DNA of 64,000 bases from NCBI RefSeq assembly GCF_019192735.1, contig NZ_JAHTKP010000017.1:1-64000 (forward strand). Reading direction: 5' to 3'. A program made the position numbers and the translations under genes. The notes beneath the pieces were generated by a model. That model did no database searches, was not told the origin of the DNA, and was given only the letters and a program-made list of their open reading frames with translations. How positions within the stretch are numbered: the first letter of the stretch is position 1; every line of letters begins with the position of its first letter. This stretch comes from Kitasatospora aureofaciens. GTDB lineage: Bacteria; Actinomycetota; Actinomycetes; Streptomycetales; Streptomycetaceae. This document shows, one piece after another, positions 27,915 to 37,000 of this stretch.

Positions 27915-27948
27915 GGTCCGCCCGTGCGGCGGCGGCCGGAATGCCGCC

Positions 27949-27988
27949 GGGCCGCCCCGGCCCCCGGTGCGGGGGGAGGGGGCGGCCC
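27949..27988. terminator. Bidirectional GC-rich hairpin between convergent genes
   Basis: GGGCCGCCCC (27949-27958) pairs with GGGGCGGCCC (27979-27988), and an inner CCCCC/GGGGG stem follows after a small internal loop. It lies between the stops at 27914 (plus) and 27997 (minus) and can serve both. Confidence 0.7.
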
Positions 27989-27996
27989 GGGCCTGC

Positions 27997-29352
27997 TCAG
28001 CTCAGCTGCGGGAGCACCTCGGAACCGAGCCGGGCGATGTTGTGCAGGGTCGCCTCGCGGTCGCCGCTGCCCTCGGCGAGCAGCGCGAAGCGGCGGATGC
28101 CGGTCCGTTCGGCGGTGGCCAGCAGCCGGTCGGCGCACTGCTTCGGGGTGCCCACCGCGTGCAGGTCGCAGAGGAGTTCGGTGTACTGGTGCGGGTCACG
28201 CATCTTGCGCTCCCGGCCGTCCACGGTGCGGTGGGCGCCGAGCCCGTACTCGAACCAGCCCGGCATGGCGCTCAGCAGCGTGGCCCGGGCCTCCGAGGCG
28301 CGGTCGTCGACCTGGGCGACCCCGGCCGCGACGTGCCGGCGGGTGATCCGGCGCAGTTGCTCCTCGCTGCGGCCGGAGGCCAGCCAGGCGCTCCGGTACA
28401 GCTCCAGCATCTTCAGCTTGTCGTCGTCGCCGGAGTGCATGCCCAGCAGCATCGGCAGGCCGCGTTCGGCGGCGAGCTTCACCCCGCCCGGCGACGTGCA
28501 CGCCACGACCACCGGCGGGCCGGCCACCGGCCGTCCGGCGGCGGTCAGTTCCTCGCCGAGGCCCCCGACTCCCCCGACACCGCCGATGCCCCCGACGGGC
28601 CCGACGCCCTCGACGTCCTGGCGCTGACGCGGGAAGCGCAGCCGGCCGGCGGGCTCGCCGAGGCCGAGCCAGGCGCCCAGCCCGGGCCGGCGGACCGGTT
28701 CGGTCGCCCGCGGCACCACCGCCACCTCGGGGAACGCGAACTGCGGCCCGTCCGCGCCGACCCGGGAGCCGCGCAGCCACCGCATCAGCAGGTCCAGCCG
28801 CTCCGGGAAGCCGTTCTCGAAGGCGTCCACGCCGCTGCCGAACACGTCCAGGTCGATCCACGGGCCGCCGCGGCCCACCCCGAGCGTGAAGCGTCCGCCG
28901 GAGGTGAGGTGCAGCAGCGCGGCCTGTTCGCCGAGCGCCACCGGGTGGGTGGTGGAGAGCACGCTGACCGCGGTGCCGATGCCGATCCGGCGGGTCCGGC
29001 CGAGCAGCAGCGCGGCCAGGGTGGCGGCGTTCGGGCAGACCCCGTACGGGACGAAGTGGTGCTCGGCCAGCCAGACGCTGTCCAGGCCCGCGCGTTCGGC
29101 CTCGACGGCGGCCCGGACGGTGCGGTCCAGCACCTCGCCGTGGGTCTGCCCGGGGAACTGCGCGGAGAGCAGGAAGGCGCCGACCCGGACCGGCGCGGTG
29201 TCCGCCGGGAGCACGCCGGCCCGTTGGGTGGCGGGCAGCGCGTCGCCCGCGGCGGCCGTCACCGGGGGGACGGAGCTCAACGCCGGTCCGGGGGCGGGCG
29301 GCCGGACGCCGACGGGCCGACGGGTCTCGGCGCGGGCGCTGGTCTTGGTCAT
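27997..29352 (-). CDS. LLM-class (bacterial luciferase-like) flavin-dependent oxidoreductase
   Basis: 451 aa. The luciferase-like TIM barrel starts at VRVGAFLLSAQFPGQ and includes SVWLAEHHFVPYG, the SVLSTTHPVALGEQ strand and RFTLGVGRGG, as in F420- or FMN-dependent monooxygenases; the cofactor cannot be told from sequence alone. An unusual insertion of Val/Ile-Gly-Gly repeats (GPVGGIGGVGGVGGLG) interrupts the barrel. ATG 29352 has GAGGAGG 7 nt upstream; an in-frame extension to 29436 is unsupported. The first 50 residues are low-complexity and may be disordered. Substrate unknown. Confidence 0.85.
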   Translation of the reverse strand: MTKTSARAETRRPVGVRPPAPGPALSSVPPVTAAAGDALPATQRAGVLPADTAPVRVGAFLLSAQFPGQTHGEVLDRTVRAAVEAERAGLDSVWLAEHHFVPYGVCPNAATLAALLLGRTRRIGIGTAVSVLSTTHPVALGEQAALLHLTSGGRFTLGVGRGGPWIDLDVFGSGVDAFENGFPERLDLLMRWLRGSRVGADGPQFAFPEVAVVPRATEPVRRPGLGAWLGLGEPAGRLRFPRQRQDVEGVGPVGGIGGVGGVGGLGEELTAAGRPVAGPPVVVACTSPGGVKLAAERGLPMLLGMHSGDDDKLKMLELYRSAWLASGRSEEQLRRITRRHVAAGVAQVDDRASEARATLLSAMPGWFEYGLGAHRTVDGRERKMRDPHQYTELLCDLHAVGTPKQCADRLLATAERTGIRRFALLAEGSGDREATLHNIARLGSEVLPQLS

Positions 29353-29582
29353 CGTTGGGCCTCCTCGGGTGCGCGCAGGGTTCGCGGGCCCCGCCTGTTC
29401 CCCTTGTGGGTATCCGATGTCATGTGCCAATGGCACGCTGAACGACGAATTTCCCGGAAGATCGGGTGGATCTCGGCGGAAACACCGAACCGCCGCACGA
29501 TGCCGTGATAGTGGCCTTCGGGGGCTGGTGCCCGGCCGTAGTCTGGAACGGTCCCGAGCCCCCTGAAGAGAGGCAGTCCGCC

Positions 29583-29903
29583 GTGTCGCCCCGCCGCAAC
29601 CGGATCAAGAGCGCCGCTGAGCGCGAGGCCGAACGGCCCGCCCCGCTGGGCGGTTCGCTGCGCCGCACCGAGAGCTACCAGGGCGACGATTGGGTGGTCC
29701 AGACGGTCGCCGGGACGGCCGGGCGGCACTACCGCTGCCCGGGCTGCGACCAGGAGATCCCGTCCGGGGTCGGCCATGTGGTGGCCTGGCCGGTGCACGG
29801 CGCGGGGGTGGACGACCGGCGGCACTGGCACCGCGCGTGCTGGGGAGCGCGGGAGCGCCGGGCCTCCAACGTCCTGCGAGGCCGCGGCGCTCCGCGCTAC
29901 TGA
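29583..29903 (+). CDS. Small conserved protein with a CxxC...HxxxC putative metal site
   Basis: 106 aa. The basic N-terminus (SPRRNRIKSAAEREAER) is followed by a compact domain with YRCPGCDQEIP and HWHRACW, a Cys2-His-Cys set that could bind zinc and resembles the core of small zinc-ribbon or HNH-like folds. It is annotated in streptomycetes under non-informative names. GAAGAGAGG precedes the GTG start at about 8 nt. It converges with the ABC permease gene with 13 nt between the stops and no terminator. Confidence 0.65.
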   Translation: MSPRRNRIKSAAEREAERPAPLGGSLRRTESYQGDDWVVQTVAGTAGRHYRCPGCDQEIPSGVGHVVAWPVHGAGVDDRRHWHRACWGARERRASNVLRGRGAPRY

Positions 29904-29916
29904 GTCCCGAACTTCC

Positions 29917-30684
29917 TTACGCGTCACGGCTCTTGAGCACCAGTGCGCCGCCGACCAGGGCGGCCAGGGTCCAGGCGAGGCAGATCGCGAAGCCGGCCCA
30001 CGGCCCGTACGGCTGGCCCTGCTCCTCGAACACGAGCAGCATGCGGGAGCCCGCGTAGTCGGGGAAGTAGTGGGCCAGCGTCTTCACCTTCGGCACCACC
30101 GACAGGATCGGTGAGAGCAGGAAGAAGAACGGCACCAGCACGCCCAGCGCCAGTGTCTGGTTGCGCAGCATCGCGGTGACTCCGGCCGAGAACAGGCAGA
30201 GCATCGTCAGGTACAGCGCCGCGCCGAACACCGCGCGCAGCACGTGCGGTTCGCCGAGGGTGGTGGAGTGCGAGCCGAGCAGCGCCTGGCCGGTGAAGAA
30301 GGTGATGAACGCCGTCACCACCGAGACGACCAGGGCCAGGGCGCCGAGCACCACCGCCTTGCCGGTGAGCAGCGTGCCGCGCTGCGGGACGGCGGCCAGG
30401 GTGACCCGGATCAGCCCGCTGCTGTACTCGTTGCCGATCGCCAGCACGCCGAAGACGATGATCGCGAGCTCGCCGAGCCGGATGCCGGCGAAGGCGGTGC
30501 TGGTGGCGTCGAACGGGGTCTGCACGTTGCGGCGGAACTCGGTGAAGTTGTTGTTGGTGAGCAGGGACAGCAGCGCGCCGAGGCCGACCGTGACGACGAA
30601 GGTCAGGGCCAGGGTCCAGATCGTCGAGCGGACGCTGCGGATCTTCGTCCACTCGGAGCGCAGGATCGCCGGGAAGGACGCCAT
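29917..30684 (-). CDS. ABC-2 type transporter permease
   Basis: 255 aa with six predicted membrane helices. The typical N-terminus ILRSEWTKIRSVRSTIWTL precedes the first helix, and NEYSSGLIRVTLAAVPQR is a common signature of this permease type. It pairs with the ATPase encoded immediately upstream on the same strand (1-nt gap). Such exporters usually handle drugs, peptides or lipids; the substrate is not evident. Confidence 0.88.
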   Translation of the reverse strand: MASFPAILRSEWTKIRSVRSTIWTLALTFVVTVGLGALLSLLTNNNFTEFRRNVQTPFDATSTAFAGIRLGELAIIVFGVLAIGNEYSSGLIRVTLAAVPQRGTLLTGKAVVLGALALVVSVVTAFITFFTGQALLGSHSTTLGEPHVLRAVFGAALYLTMLCLFSAGVTAMLRNQTLALGVLVPFFFLLSPILSVVPKVKTLAHYFPDYAGSRMLLVFEEQGQPYGPWAGFAICLAWTLAALVGGALVLKSRDA

Positions 30685-30685
30685 C

Positions 30686-31693
30686 TCAGTTCTCCTCCTG
30701 TCTTGCCGCCGCGGCCGGCTGGGCGTTGCTGTGCTGCTGCCGGCCGGCGGCCCAGGTGCCGGGTGCGCCGGCCGCGTCGCGGCCCGGTCCGTCGCCGGCG
30801 TGGTACTCCACCGAGTCGGCCGTCATCTGCATGAACGCCTCCTCCAACGAGGCCTGCTGGGGGCTGAGTTCGTGCAGGACGACGCCGTGTGCGGCGGCCA
30901 GGTCGCCGAGTGCGGCGAGGTCGCCGCCGACCACCTCGTAGGAGCCGTCGGGGCCGGGCTCGTGGCGGAGCCCGGCGACGGCCAGGACGTCGAGCAGGCG
31001 CTCGGGCTGCGGGGTCCGCATCCGGACGGCGGAGCGGGAGTTGCGCTTGATGAACTCGGGCATCGGCAGGTCGGCGAGCAGCCGGCCCCGGCCGATGACC
31101 ACCAGGTGGTCGGCGGTGACGGCCATCTCGCTCATCAGGTGCGAGGAGACGAAGACGGTGCGGCCCTCGGCGGCGAGCCGCTTCATGAGGTTGCGGATCC
31201 AGAGGATGCCCTCCGGGTCCAGGCCGTTGACCGGCTCGTCGAACATGACGATCTCCGGGTCGCCGAGCAGCGCGGAGGCGATGCCCAGGCGCTGGCCCAT
31301 GCCGAGCGAGAAGCCGCGGGCCCGCTTGCGGGCGACCGGGGTGAGGCCGACCAGCGCGAGCGCCTCGTCGACCCGGCGCTCCGGGATGCGGTTGCTCTGG
31401 GCGAGCCAGAGCAGGTGGTCGCGGGCGGTGCGGCCGGGGTGGACGGCCTTGGCCTCCAGCAGCGCGCCGATGTACTTGAGCGGCTCGCTGAGCTGCCCGT
31501 ATCTCCTGCCGTCGATGGTGACCCGGCCTCCGGTGGGGCGGTCGAGGTCGAGGATCATGCGCATCGTGGTGGACTTGCCCGCGCCGTTGGGGCCGAGGAA
31601 GCCGGTGACGACCCCCTGTGGGACCCGGAAGCTGAGCCGGTCCACCGCGAGAGTCCTGCCGTGACGTTTTGTCAGGTCGTGCAACTCGATCAT
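30686..31693 (-). CDS. ABC transporter ATP-binding protein
   Basis: 335 aa. Walker A GPNGAGKST, signature SLGMGQRLG (a variant of LSGGQ), Walker B EIVMFDEP and the H-loop SSHLMSE are present. The C-terminal 100 residues are an accessory domain (LLDVLAVAGLRHEPG, QQASLEEAFMQM) followed by a disordered Gln/Ala tail. AGGGAGCG precedes ATG 31693. It forms an operon with the permease gene downstream; the two make one exporter. It diverges from the hydrolase gene across 92 nt. Confidence 0.92.
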   Translation of the reverse strand: MIELHDLTKRHGRTLAVDRLSFRVPQGVVTGFLGPNGAGKSTTMRMILDLDRPTGGRVTIDGRRYGQLSEPLKYIGALLEAKAVHPGRTARDHLLWLAQSNRIPERRVDEALALVGLTPVARKRARGFSLGMGQRLGIASALLGDPEIVMFDEPVNGLDPEGILWIRNLMKRLAAEGRTVFVSSHLMSEMAVTADHLVVIGRGRLLADLPMPEFIKRNSRSAVRMRTPQPERLLDVLAVAGLRHEPGPDGSYEVVGGDLAALGDLAAAHGVVLHELSPQQASLEEAFMQMTADSVEYHAGDGPGRDAAGAPGTWAAGRQQHSNAQPAAAARQEEN

Positions 31694-31773
31694 TCGCGCT
31701 CCCTTACTCTCTGTCAGGTTAGGACAAAGCGGATATCGCGGCCCGCTGAGTGGGCCCGCCGGGCGGACCGCAA

Positions 31774-31779
31774 TACGGT
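31774..31779 (+). promoter_or_regulatory. Candidate -10 box of the alpha/beta hydrolase gene
   Basis: TACGGT lies 6 nt before ATG 31786 and no ribosome binding site precedes the ATG, consistent with a leaderless message. No good -35 box is seen. Confidence 0.35.
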
Positions 31780-31785
31780 GGGCCC

Positions 31786-32583
31786 ATGACCCAGCTCCCT
31801 TCAGCATTGTCGGTGCGCGAGAGCGGCACCGGAACGCCCCTACTGCTGTTGCACGCCTTCCCGCTGAACGCCGCGATGTGGTCCGCCCAACTGGACGCGC
31901 TGCCCGGCCTGACCGGGGACGAGGCCCGGGTGCTCGCCCCCGACCAGCGGGGCTTCGGCGGCACCGCGCTGGGCACCGACGAGCCCTCGCTGGACCTGGT
32001 CGCCGACGACCTCGCGCTGCTGCTGGACGCGGCCGGGATCGAGCGCGCGGTGGTCGGCGGGCTCTCCATGGGCGGCTACGTGGCGCTGGCTTTCGCCCGC
32101 CGCCACCCGGACCGGCTGGCGGGCCTGCTGCTGGCCAACACCCGGGCCACCGCCGACACCGACGCCGTCCGCGCCAACCGGGAGCGGATCGCTGCCGCCG
32201 TCCTCGCCCGCGACAGCGTGCAGTTGCTGCTCGACGAGCAGGTGGCGGCCGGCCAGCTCGGGCCGGACTCGCAGCACCTGGTGGAGCGGGTGCAGTCGCT
32301 GGTCGCCGCCGCGCCGCCGGCCGCCGTCGCGTGGGCACAGCGGGCCATGGCGGCCCGGCCGGATGCCCAGGAGGTACTGGCCGGTCTGCGGGTGCCGGCG
32401 GCGATCGTCGCGGGCGCCGAGGACGCCTTGGTGGCCGTCGAGGAGGCCGAGCTGATGGCGCGGCTGCGGCCGGACGCCGAACTGACCGTCATCCCCGGCG
32501 TGGGCCATCTGAGCGCCCTGGAGGCGCCCGAGGCGTTCGACACCGCCGTCCGCAAGCTGCTCGCCCGGGTGGCGGCCGGATGA
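31786..32583 (+). CDS. Alpha/beta-fold hydrolase
   Basis: 265 aa. The nucleophile elbow is GLSMGG, the oxyanion region LLLLHAFPLNAAMW, the acid Asp in VAGAEDALV and the catalytic His in PGVGHLSALE, so the triad is complete. It resembles 3-oxoadipate enol-lactonase-type hydrolases, but specificity cannot be assigned. The stop overlaps the ATG of the next small gene (ATGA), so they are coupled. Confidence 0.88.
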   Translation: MTQLPSALSVRESGTGTPLLLLHAFPLNAAMWSAQLDALPGLTGDEARVLAPDQRGFGGTALGTDEPSLDLVADDLALLLDAAGIERAVVGGLSMGGYVALAFARRHPDRLAGLLLANTRATADTDAVRANRERIAAAVLARDSVQLLLDEQVAAGQLGPDSQHLVERVQSLVAAAPPAAVAWAQRAMAARPDAQEVLAGLRVPAAIVAGAEDALVAVEEAELMARLRPDAELTVIPGVGHLSALEAPEAFDTAVRKLLARVAAG

Positions 32584-32891
32584 CGGAGGACACGGCCGGC
32601 TGGGACTTCTCGACCCTGGAGGTGACCGGCCGGATGCCCGTGACCAACCGCGGCGAGGGGCTGGTCGAACTGACCCTGGAACCGCTCGGCGAGGACTACT
32701 GGATGCGCCCGGGGGAGACCTTCATCGTCACCTCGTACGGCGACCACGGCTCCGGCCACCCCTTCGAGGTGCAGTACTGGCCGGACTCCGTCTCGGTCTG
32801 GTGCACCTCGTGGTTCGGCACCGTCTCGGACGACGAGGGCAACCAGCTCAGCAGCGGCCACCAGCGGCCCGACGGGGCCTATCCGAGGTGA
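32580..32891 (+). CDS. Small protein of unknown function coupled to the hydrolase
   Basis: 103 aa, acidic, no signal or membrane segment. It is rich in beta-type sequence (GEGLVELTLEPLGEDYWMRP, FEVQYWPDSVSVW) ending with QLSSGHQRPDG. I do not recognise a family. ATG 32580 overlaps the stop of the hydrolase gene, indicating joint translation and possibly a shared role. Confidence 0.7.
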   Translation: MTEDTAGWDFSTLEVTGRMPVTNRGEGLVELTLEPLGEDYWMRPGETFIVTSYGDHGSGHPFEVQYWPDSVSVWCTSWFGTVSDDEGNQLSSGHQRPDGAYPR

Positions 32892-32926
32892 GGCCAGGTC
32901 ATCCGAGATGATGACGGCGTGAAACG

Positions 32927-32962
32927 CGGCAGGCCCTCACCCGGGCGGGTGAGGGCCTGCCG
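32927..32962. terminator. Perfect 16-bp bidirectional terminator
   Basis: Arms 32927-32942 and 32947-32962 pair perfectly around a GGGC loop. It separates the plus-strand small gene (stop 32891) from filP (stop 32972, minus strand). Confidence 0.85.
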
Positions 32963-32971
32963 GCTGCGGCG

Positions 32972-33901
32972 TCAGCGCGACTGCTGGGCGGGCACGCCCA
33001 TGGTGTCGTCGTTCGGCAGCGACGCGGCGGCCACGGCCGCGCCGGTCAGCGTCGCCAGCATCTCGCGGACGTTGGTCAGCTGGGCGTTGATGCTGTCGCG
33101 GCGGTTGGTGAGCGCCGCCAGCTCGCGCTCGGACTCGCTGCGGATCCGGTCGGCCTTGGCGTTCGCGTCCGCCACGATGTCCTCGGACTGGCGCTGGGCC
33201 GTCTCGACGGTCTGGCGGGCCCGGCGCTCGGCGTCGGTGCGCAGCTTCTCGGCCTCCAGGCGCAGCTGCTCGGCCCGGTGCTCGATCTCGGCCAGGCGCT
33301 TCTCGGCCTTGGCCTGACGGGCGGCCAGGTCCCGCTCGGACTGCTCGCGGCGCTTGGCCAGATTGGTCTCGAACTCCAGCGCGGCCTGGGCGGCCTTGGT
33401 GCGGGTCTCCTCGAAGAGGGCGTCCGCCTCCTCGCGCTTGTTCTGGGCGTCCTTGTTGGCCTCGGCGCGCAGCTGGGCGCTGTCGCTCTTGGCCTTGTCG
33501 ACGATCCGCAGACCCTCGTCCTCCGCCTTGGCCTTGCGGTCCTTGGCGTAGTTCTCGGCCTCGGTGCGGACCTGCTGCGCGGCGGCCTCGGCCAGCTCGC
33601 GGTGCTGCTCGGCGGCGCGGTGCGCCTCGTCGCGCAGGTCCTTGGCCTCCTCCTCGGCGAGGCGCAGGATCTTCTCGACCCGGGCGCCGAGACCGGCGTA
33701 CGAGGGCTCCGCCTCGGTGACCGCCGCCTGGGCGGTCTGGGTCTCCAGGTGGAGCTCCTCGATCCGCTTCTCCAGCGCGCTGATCCGGGTCAAGGCACTG
33801 TCACGGTCGGCCACCAGCTTGGTGATCCGCTCGTCGACCTGGGCACGCTCGTACCCACGGCGCACCAGGTCGAAGCCGTGAGGGGAGTGACTGTCGCTCA
33901 T
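32972..33901 (-). CDS. filP: FilP, intermediate-filament-like coiled-coil cytoskeletal protein
   Basis: 309 aa, nearly all charged coiled coil after a short head. The DivIVA-like start FDLVRRGYERAQVDERITKL is followed by a conserved tail NRRDSINAQLTNVREMLATL. It agrees in length and sequence, from memory, with S. coelicolor FilP (SCO5396), which assembles into filaments near growing hyphal tips and interacts with DivIVA and Scy. It sits 107 nt downstream of scy on the same strand, the known filP-scy arrangement. The upstream gap holds the inverted repeat GCGGAC-AAT-GTCCGC (33995-34009). Confidence 0.93.
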   Translation of the reverse strand: MSDSHSPHGFDLVRRGYERAQVDERITKLVADRDSALTRISALEKRIEELHLETQTAQAAVTEAEPSYAGLGARVEKILRLAEEEAKDLRDEAHRAAEQHRELAEAAAQQVRTEAENYAKDRKAKAEDEGLRIVDKAKSDSAQLRAEANKDAQNKREEADALFEETRTKAAQAALEFETNLAKRREQSERDLAARQAKAEKRLAEIEHRAEQLRLEAEKLRTDAERRARQTVETAQRQSEDIVADANAKADRIRSESERELAALTNRRDSINAQLTNVREMLATLTGAAVAAASLPNDDTMGVPAQQSR

Positions 33902-34008
33902 GGGGTTCTGGGCTTCCTGTCGTCAAACCGCTGAGGTGGTTGAGGGAATCCTGACACGGTACCGGAGTGTCGACGGCGAAGTGCCGTTGTCTCGCGGACA
34001 ATGTCCGC

Positions 34009-37000
34009 TCAATCGGGTGGTGCGCTCTTGGAGCGATTGCCACCCGACCGGGGGGAGCCAACTCCGGCACCGGCCTTGGCACCCCCGTCCTTCTTGCTGT
34101 TTCCCCCGCTTGCCTGTGTCACCGGTGACGGTGCCTCGAAAGCCTCCAGTGCGGACAGCACGTCCTGGACCCTGGAGATCTCGGTGTTGATGTCCTTGCG
34201 ACGGCGCACCAGTTCGTCCAGCTCGCGCCGGCCCTCGGCGGTGACCCGCTCCGCCTCGGTGCGCGCCTCGCCGAGCAGCCGCTCGGCCTCGGCCCTGGCC
34301 AGCTCGATCTGCTCGTCCGCCGCGCGCTCGGCGGCCAGCAGCCGCTTCTCCGCCTCGGCGGAGGCGCTCTCCAGCTGCTCCTCGGCCTCGTCCTGTGCCG
34401 ACTGCAGCTTGGCCTCGGCCTTGACGATCAGCGCCTCGGCGCGCTCGGTGGAGTTGGCGAGCTTGGTCTCCGCCTCCTTCAGCAGGTTCTCGGCCTTGCG
34501 GACGGCCGAGAGCCGGACCTTGCTGGCCTCCGCGGACGCCTCCGAGGTCAGCTCGTTGGCCCGCTCGTCGGCGGCGGCGACCAGGGCCGCCGCGCGCTCC
34601 TCGGCCTCGGTGACGGTGGCCACCGCCTGCTCCTCGGCCTCGGTGAGCTGCTCCTGAGCGGCCGTCACCAGGGCGTCCACCCGCTCGCCGGCCGACTTCA
34701 TGGCCGCCGCGTTCTCCTTGCGGGCCCGCTCGTGCAGCGCCTCCACCTCGGCGTCGGTGCGCTCGCGCAGCTCCTCGGCGCGCTCGCGGATCGCGGTGGC
34801 GTCCCGGCGGGCCTCGGCGAGCAGCGTGTCCGCGTCGGCGCGGCCCTTCTCCACCTCGGCCTGGCCGGCCGCCTCGCCGGCGCCGACCAGCCGGTCGGCC
34901 TCCTTGCGGGCGGCGGCGACCATCGCGTCCGCCTGCTCCTCGGCGGCGGCGGTGGTGGCCAGGGCGGTGGTCTGGGCGTCCTCGCCGAGCGACTCGGCGT
35001 CCGCGAAGGCCTTCTCCAGGACGGACTTGGCCTGGTCCCGGGTGGCCTTGTCGAACTGCTCGGCGGCCTCCCGGGTCTTCGCGTCGTAGGCGTCGGCGCG
35101 GGCGTGGGTGGCGGTGTCGTAGTCGTCCGCGAGGGTGCGGGTGGCGAGCGCGTACTCCTCGGCCTCGGCGCGCAGCGCGGCGGCCAGCTCCTCGGCGTCG
35201 GCGACCAGGCCGGCCGCGTGCTCATCGGCGGCGGCCACCGTGCGGGCGGCCTGCGCCTCGGCGTCGGCGCGCAACTGGTCGGCGGCCTCCTGGGCGGTGC
35301 GCAGTTCGGCGTCGGCCTCGGCGCGCAGCTGCTCGTCGTAGGCCTGGGCCTCGGCGCGCTGCCGGGCGAGTTCGGCCTCGGCGGCCTCGCGCTCGGTGGC
35401 CAGCTCCAGCTCGGTCTGCTCGCGCAGGGCGGCCGTCTCGGCGGCGGTGCGGGCGCGCAGGTCCGCGGTCTCGCGGTCGGCCAGCTCGCGCTGTTCGGCG
35501 GTCTCCCGGTTGGCCAGCTCGCGCTGTTCGGCGGTCTCCCGGTTGGCCAGCTCGCGCTGTTCGATGGTCTCGCGGTCGGCGAGGGCCCGCTGGTCGCTGG
35601 TCTCGCGGTCGGCGAGTTCGCGCTGCTCGGTGGTCTCCCGCTCGGCGTCGGCCCGCAGGTCGGCGGCGGCCTGCTCGGCCTGCTCGCGGACCTCGGCGGC
35701 TTCGCGCTCGGCGGCGGCCCGCAGCTCGGCGATCTGCTGGGAGGCGGCCTCGTGCATGCCCGCCACCGACTGGCGGACCTCGGCGGCCTCGTCCTCGGCG
35801 GCCTCGACCAGGCCGGCGCCCTCGGACCTGGCGGCGGCGATCAGCTCGTCGCCGTCGGCGTGGGCCTGCTCCAGGACGGCGGTGGCCTCGGCGCGGATGG
35901 TGTCGGCGGTGGCCCGGGCCTCGGACAGCTCGCGGCCGGCCTCGGCGCGGACCGTCTCGGCCTGCTCGTTGGCCAGGGCCAGTTCGGCGGCGGCCTTCTC
36001 GCGGACCTCGTCGGCGGCCTGCGCGGCCTCGGCCCGGCGCTGCTCGGCGGCGGTCCGGGCGGACTCCAGCTGCTCCTCGGCCTCCGCGTGCAGGGCGGCG
36101 GTTTCGGCGGCGGTGCGTTCGGTGAGCTCGGTGGCGGTCTGCTCGGCCTCGGTGCGGACGCGGTCGGCGTACGTCTCGGCGGCCTCGCGGACGGCGGCCG
36201 TCTCGTTCGCCGTGCGCTGGGTGAGTTCGGCGGCGGCCTGTTCGGTCTCGGCGCGCAGGGCGGCGGTTTCGGCGGCGGTGCGTTCGGTGAGCTCGGTGGC
36301 GGTCTGCTCGGCCTCGGTGCGGACGCGGTCGGCGTACGTCTCGGCGGCCTCGCGGACGGCGGCCGTCTCGTTCGCCGTGTGCTCGGTCAGCTCCGCGGCG
36401 GCCTGCTCGGCCTGCTCGCGGGCGGCCCGGGCGGCGGCCAGCTGCTCGGCGGTCTCCTCGCGCTCGCGCAGCAGCCCGGCGGCGGCCTCCTCGTGCTCGC
36501 GCCGGCTCTCCTCGCGCAGGGCGGTGGCGACGGCCTCGGCCTCGCCCCGGGTGCGGGCGGCCTCGGTGTCGGCCTCGGTGCGCACCCGCTCGGCGTCGGC
36601 CACCGCGGCGTCCCGGACGGCGCTCGCCTCGGCCTGGGCGTCGGCCCGCACGGCGTCCGCGGCGGCGCTCGCCCCGTCGCGCACCCGCTGGTCGAACTCG
36701 GCTGCGTCGCGCCGGAGTTCGGCGGTCTCGCGCTCGGCAGCGGTGCGGTTCTCGGCGGCCGCGGCCTTCGCGGCGGCGAGCGCGTCCTGGCCCCGCTGCT
36801 CGGCGGCGGAGGTGATCTTCTCCGCCTCGGCGCGGGCCCGGGCCAGGGTCTGCTCGGCCCGGCCCTGGGTCTCGGCGGCCTGCTCCTGGGCCTGCTCGCG
36901 CAGCCGCTCGATCTCCCCGGCGGCGCCGGCCCGCAGCTCGTCCGCGTCGGCCTTGGCCCGGGTGAGCAGCTCCTCGGCGTTCTTCGCCGACTCCTCGATC

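Noticed and set aside
35468..35665. Regularly spaced 33-bp repeats considered as a CRISPR array
   Set aside because: The repeats are contiguous without spacers and encode in-frame hendecads of Scy.
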